Origin: Saprospiraceae bacterium
GTDB lineage: Bacteria > Bacteroidota > Bacteroidia > Chitinophagales > Saprospiraceae
Reading direction: 5' to 3'
Assembly: GCA_016787345.1 (NCBI GenBank)
Contig: JAEUUU010000056.1
Span: forward strand, 1 to 62,310
DNA: 62,310 nucleotides
Part shown: positions 60,381 to 62,310 of the stretch, in pieces
Numbering within the stretch: the stretch's first letter is position 1
Layout: each line of letters begins with the position of its first letter
The notes under the pieces: generated by a model
The model's database searches: none
Seen by the model: only the letters and a program-made list of their open reading frames with translations
What the model was told of the DNA's origin: nothing
Program-made: the position numbers and the translations under genes

Positions 60381-62310
60381 ATGAACATCACCGTCCTATC
60401 TGCCGGGGCCGGCAGCGGCAAAACCTATACCCTGACCGGCAAGTTGGTTGAACTGCTCTCTGCCGGAGTACGGCCGGCGGGTATCATGGCCACTACTTTT
60501 ACCAAAAAAGCAGCCGCCGAATTGCAGGAGCGCGTCAGGGTCAGGTTGCTCGAAGCGGGCCAGACCGAGGCCGCCAACGAATTGGGTCAGGCACTGATCG
60601 GCACGGTACACAGCATCGGCGTCAGGCTGTTGCAACGCTTTGCATTCGAGGCAGGCGTATCGCCCCTGGTGGAAATTATTGCGGAGGGCGACGAACAGCG
60701 CCTGTTCAACGAATCGCTGTCGCAGGTACTGACCGAAAACCGCATCGAGGCGCTCAATACCCTGGCGGAAAAACTGGGCCTGAGCAATCGGAAATTCGGA
60801 GAGGCGTACGACTGGCGCCGCGACATCCGCGACCTGACCGACGCCGCCCGGGCCAATAATTTCTCCCGCGAAACCCTCGAAGAAAGCAAACGGCGCTCCT
60901 GGCAATCGTTCGAACAACTGCTCCCGCCCGCCCAGCCGACCGACCCCGTCGTCTGGAACAACCGGCTGATCTCGATCATCGATCAAACCCTCGAAGCCCT
61001 CGATGCCAATGCGGCCGACGAAACCAAAAAGACCCGCGACACCGCCGAAATGGTGCGCGGCATGCAAAACCAGCTCCGCTGGCGCGGCGAGTTGTACTGG
61101 AAAGAATGGGCCAAAATCGCCAAATCGGAAGTCGCCGTCAAAAGCCGAGAACTGTACCAGCCCCTGCGCGATTTCGCCGCCAGCCACGACGAGCATCTGC
61201 TATTCAGGGCCGACATCAAAAATTTCATCGAACTGCTGTTCGACATCGCCACCGACGCCCTGACGGAATACGAAGAATACAAACGCAAACGCGGCCTGAT
61301 CGACTACACCGACATGGAATGCTACGTGAGCCGCTTGCTCCGCATCGAAAGCGTGCGCAACACGCTCCGCGAAGAACTCGACCTGCTGCTCGTCGACGAG
61401 TTTCAGGACACCTCCCCGATCCAGCTCGACATCTTCCTGCAACTCAGCGCTCTGGCCCGGCAATCCATCTGGGTGGGCGATCCCAAACAAAGCATCTACG
61501 GATTTCGCGGCGCCGAACCGGCCCTGATGAAAGCCGTTGTGGATGCCACGGGCGGCATCCGGAAGGAGAATATTTTGAAAAAATCGTGGCGCAGCAGGGC
61601 CGACCTGGTTCATCTAAGCAACGCCATCTTTACCCGCGCATTCAGCGATTTGCCGGCCGAACAAATTGTACTCGAACCGTCTTTCACCAAAGACAAAGAA
61701 CTGAACGGCGCCGACCGGGACGCCATCGTCCACTGGCATTTCCGCTCCGAACTCGACGAGCGCAAGACCCCCGGCTCGCCCTGGCTCGAAAACTGCATCG
61801 CCGATCAATTGCGCATCCAGCTCGAACAGGAATGGCCCGATTACAACAAAAAAAGAACTCATCTGCGCCCCGTTCAACCGGGCGACATCGCGGTGTTGTG
61901 CCGCAGCAACAAGGCCTGCCAGGACATGGCGGAAGCACTCCACTGCACTGGTCTGCAGGCCGCCATTGCCCGTACCGGCCTGCTCGATACCCCCGAAGCG
62001 CGGCTGGTGATGGCTTGCCTGAAATACCTGCTCACGCCATCCGATGCGCTCAGCATAGCGGAAATACTGATGCTGATCGGGCATAAAAACCTCGCCGACC
62101 TCGCCGATGAGCGGCTGGATTGGTTGTATCAGGAGTCTGAAAGCCGAATGCCGTGGGCTTCCGATGACCCGTTCATGCAACGTTTGGCCGAACTGCGCCA
62201 CCTGATCGCCGACCTCAGTGCATCCGAAATTCTGAACCTGCTGCTCGACGAACTCGACCTGCGTCGCATTATTGTCCGCTTCGGCAACACGGCACAGCGG
62301 CTCGACAACG
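60381..62310 (+). CDS. UvrD/RecB-like helicase-nuclease, N-terminal part (runs off window)
   Basis: 643 codons seen from the ATG at 60381. SF1A helicase motifs: Walker A SAGAGSGKTYTLT, TFTKKAAAELQERV (Ia), GTVHSIGVRLLQRF (Ib), LLVDEFQDTSPIQL (II), VGDPKQSIYGFRGA (III) and SWRSRADLVHLSN (IV). The closely spaced start and the SAGAGSGKT N-terminus are typical of Bacteroidota AddA/RecB-like proteins, which carry a C-terminal PD-(D/E)XK nuclease; that part lies beyond the edge. It should act in double-strand-break processing, and the partner exonuclease gene is expected just outside. It is close-packed behind the DUF486 gene. Confidence 0.9.
   Translation, partial: MNITVLSAGAGSGKTYTLTGKLVELLSAGVRPAGIMATTFTKKAAAELQERVRVRLLEAGQTEAANELGQALIGTVHSIGVRLLQRFAFEAGVSPLVEIIAEGDEQRLFNESLSQVLTENRIEALNTLAEKLGLSNRKFGEAYDWRRDIRDLTDAARANNFSRETLEESKRRSWQSFEQLLPPAQPTDPVVWNNRLISIIDQTLEALDANAADETKKTRDTAEMVRGMQNQLRWRGELYWKEWAKIAKSEVAVKSRELYQPLRDFAASHDEHLLFRADIKNFIELLFDIATDALTEYEEYKRKRGLIDYTDMECYVSRLLRIESVRNTLREELDLLLVDEFQDTSPIQLDIFLQLSALARQSIWVGDPKQSIYGFRGAEPALMKAVVDATGGIRKENILKKSWRSRADLVHLSNAIFTRAFSDLPAEQIVLEPSFTKDKELNGADRDAIVHWHFRSELDERKTPGSPWLENCIADQLRIQLEQEWPDYNKKRTHLRPVQPGDIAVLCRSNKACQDMAEALHCTGLQAAIARTGLLDTPEARLVMACLKYLLTPSDALSIAEILMLIGHKNLADLADERLDWLYQESESRMPWASDDPFMQRLAELRHLIADLSASEILNLLLDELDLRRIIVRFGNTAQRLDN

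Overview
The window looks like chromosome of a free-living member of the Bacteroidota, most likely a Saprospiraceae-type bacterium. The evidence is five secreted proteins with type IX secretion (T9SS) C-terminal sorting domains (four type A, one gliding-motility type B), SprB-like repeats, Bacteroidota promoters of the TTTG-N19/20-TAnnTTTG form, many lipoproteins, a hybrid two-component sensor, and mostly poor Shine-Dalgarno sites. GC content is moderately high, so most real genes carry long antisense shadow ORFs. There are two tRNA genes, no rRNA, no insertion sequence and no CRISPR array.

Layout. 1-220: start of a glycosyltransferase (minus). 416-3514: T9SS beta-helix protein with a dead pappalysin-like protease domain. 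3599-8488: envelope/metabolic run (GT2 glycosyltransferase, GT-C-like membrane protein, DUF4926-like protein, catalytically dead dihydroorotase homologue). 8585-10098: tandem DUF4197 pair, followed by a 31-bp hairpin and short repeats. 10364-14493: CAP lipoprotein, inositol monophosphatase, GNAT/FemAB-like protein, small soluble protein, flavin reductase, lipoprotein. 14628-18567: tRNA-Val, TlpA-like thioredoxin, grpE, dnaJ, then an inserted cassette holding an effector-associated-domain (EAD11-like) membrane protein bracketed by two identical 121-bp copies of the dnaJ 3' end, then tRNA-Leu. 18633-23849: TolC, type B T9SS protein, PaaI thioesterase, 3-hydroxyacyl-CoA dehydrogenase, ruvC. 24123-28820: giant SprB-repeat adhesin-like protein.

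28914-38994 is the most coherent system: an NtrC-type sigma-54 activator, twin upstream dyads, a perfectly spaced -24/-12 promoter, a 28-residue membrane miniprotein, kdpF, kdpA, kdpB, kdpC, an outer-membrane porin, a KdpD lacking its kinase half, and a separate histidine kinase. It reads as a complete high-affinity potassium uptake unit covering both membranes, in which the usual KdpD/KdpE pair is replaced by a split sensor plus a sigma-54 regulator.

39010-50712: GNAT, chromate transporter, a 430-bp gene-free stretch with an orphan palindrome, a TMTC-like glycosyltransferase with TPRs, two overlapping amino acid permeases, a T9SS protein with dockerin-like and cohesin-like segments, and an M43 metalloprotease. 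50988-56610: periplasmic trehalase followed by a hybrid sensor/AraC regulator, a likely sensor-enzyme pair. 56611-57004: gene-free, with a candidate structured small RNA. 57005-62310: NRDE/TANGO2 protein, DinB protein, membrane-anchored ATP-grasp protein, lipoprotein, DUF486 protein, and the start of a RecB/AddA-like helicase cut by the window edge.

Best candidates for something undescribed: the EAD11 cassette at the dnaJ end and the sigma-54-controlled kdp unit with its miniprotein.
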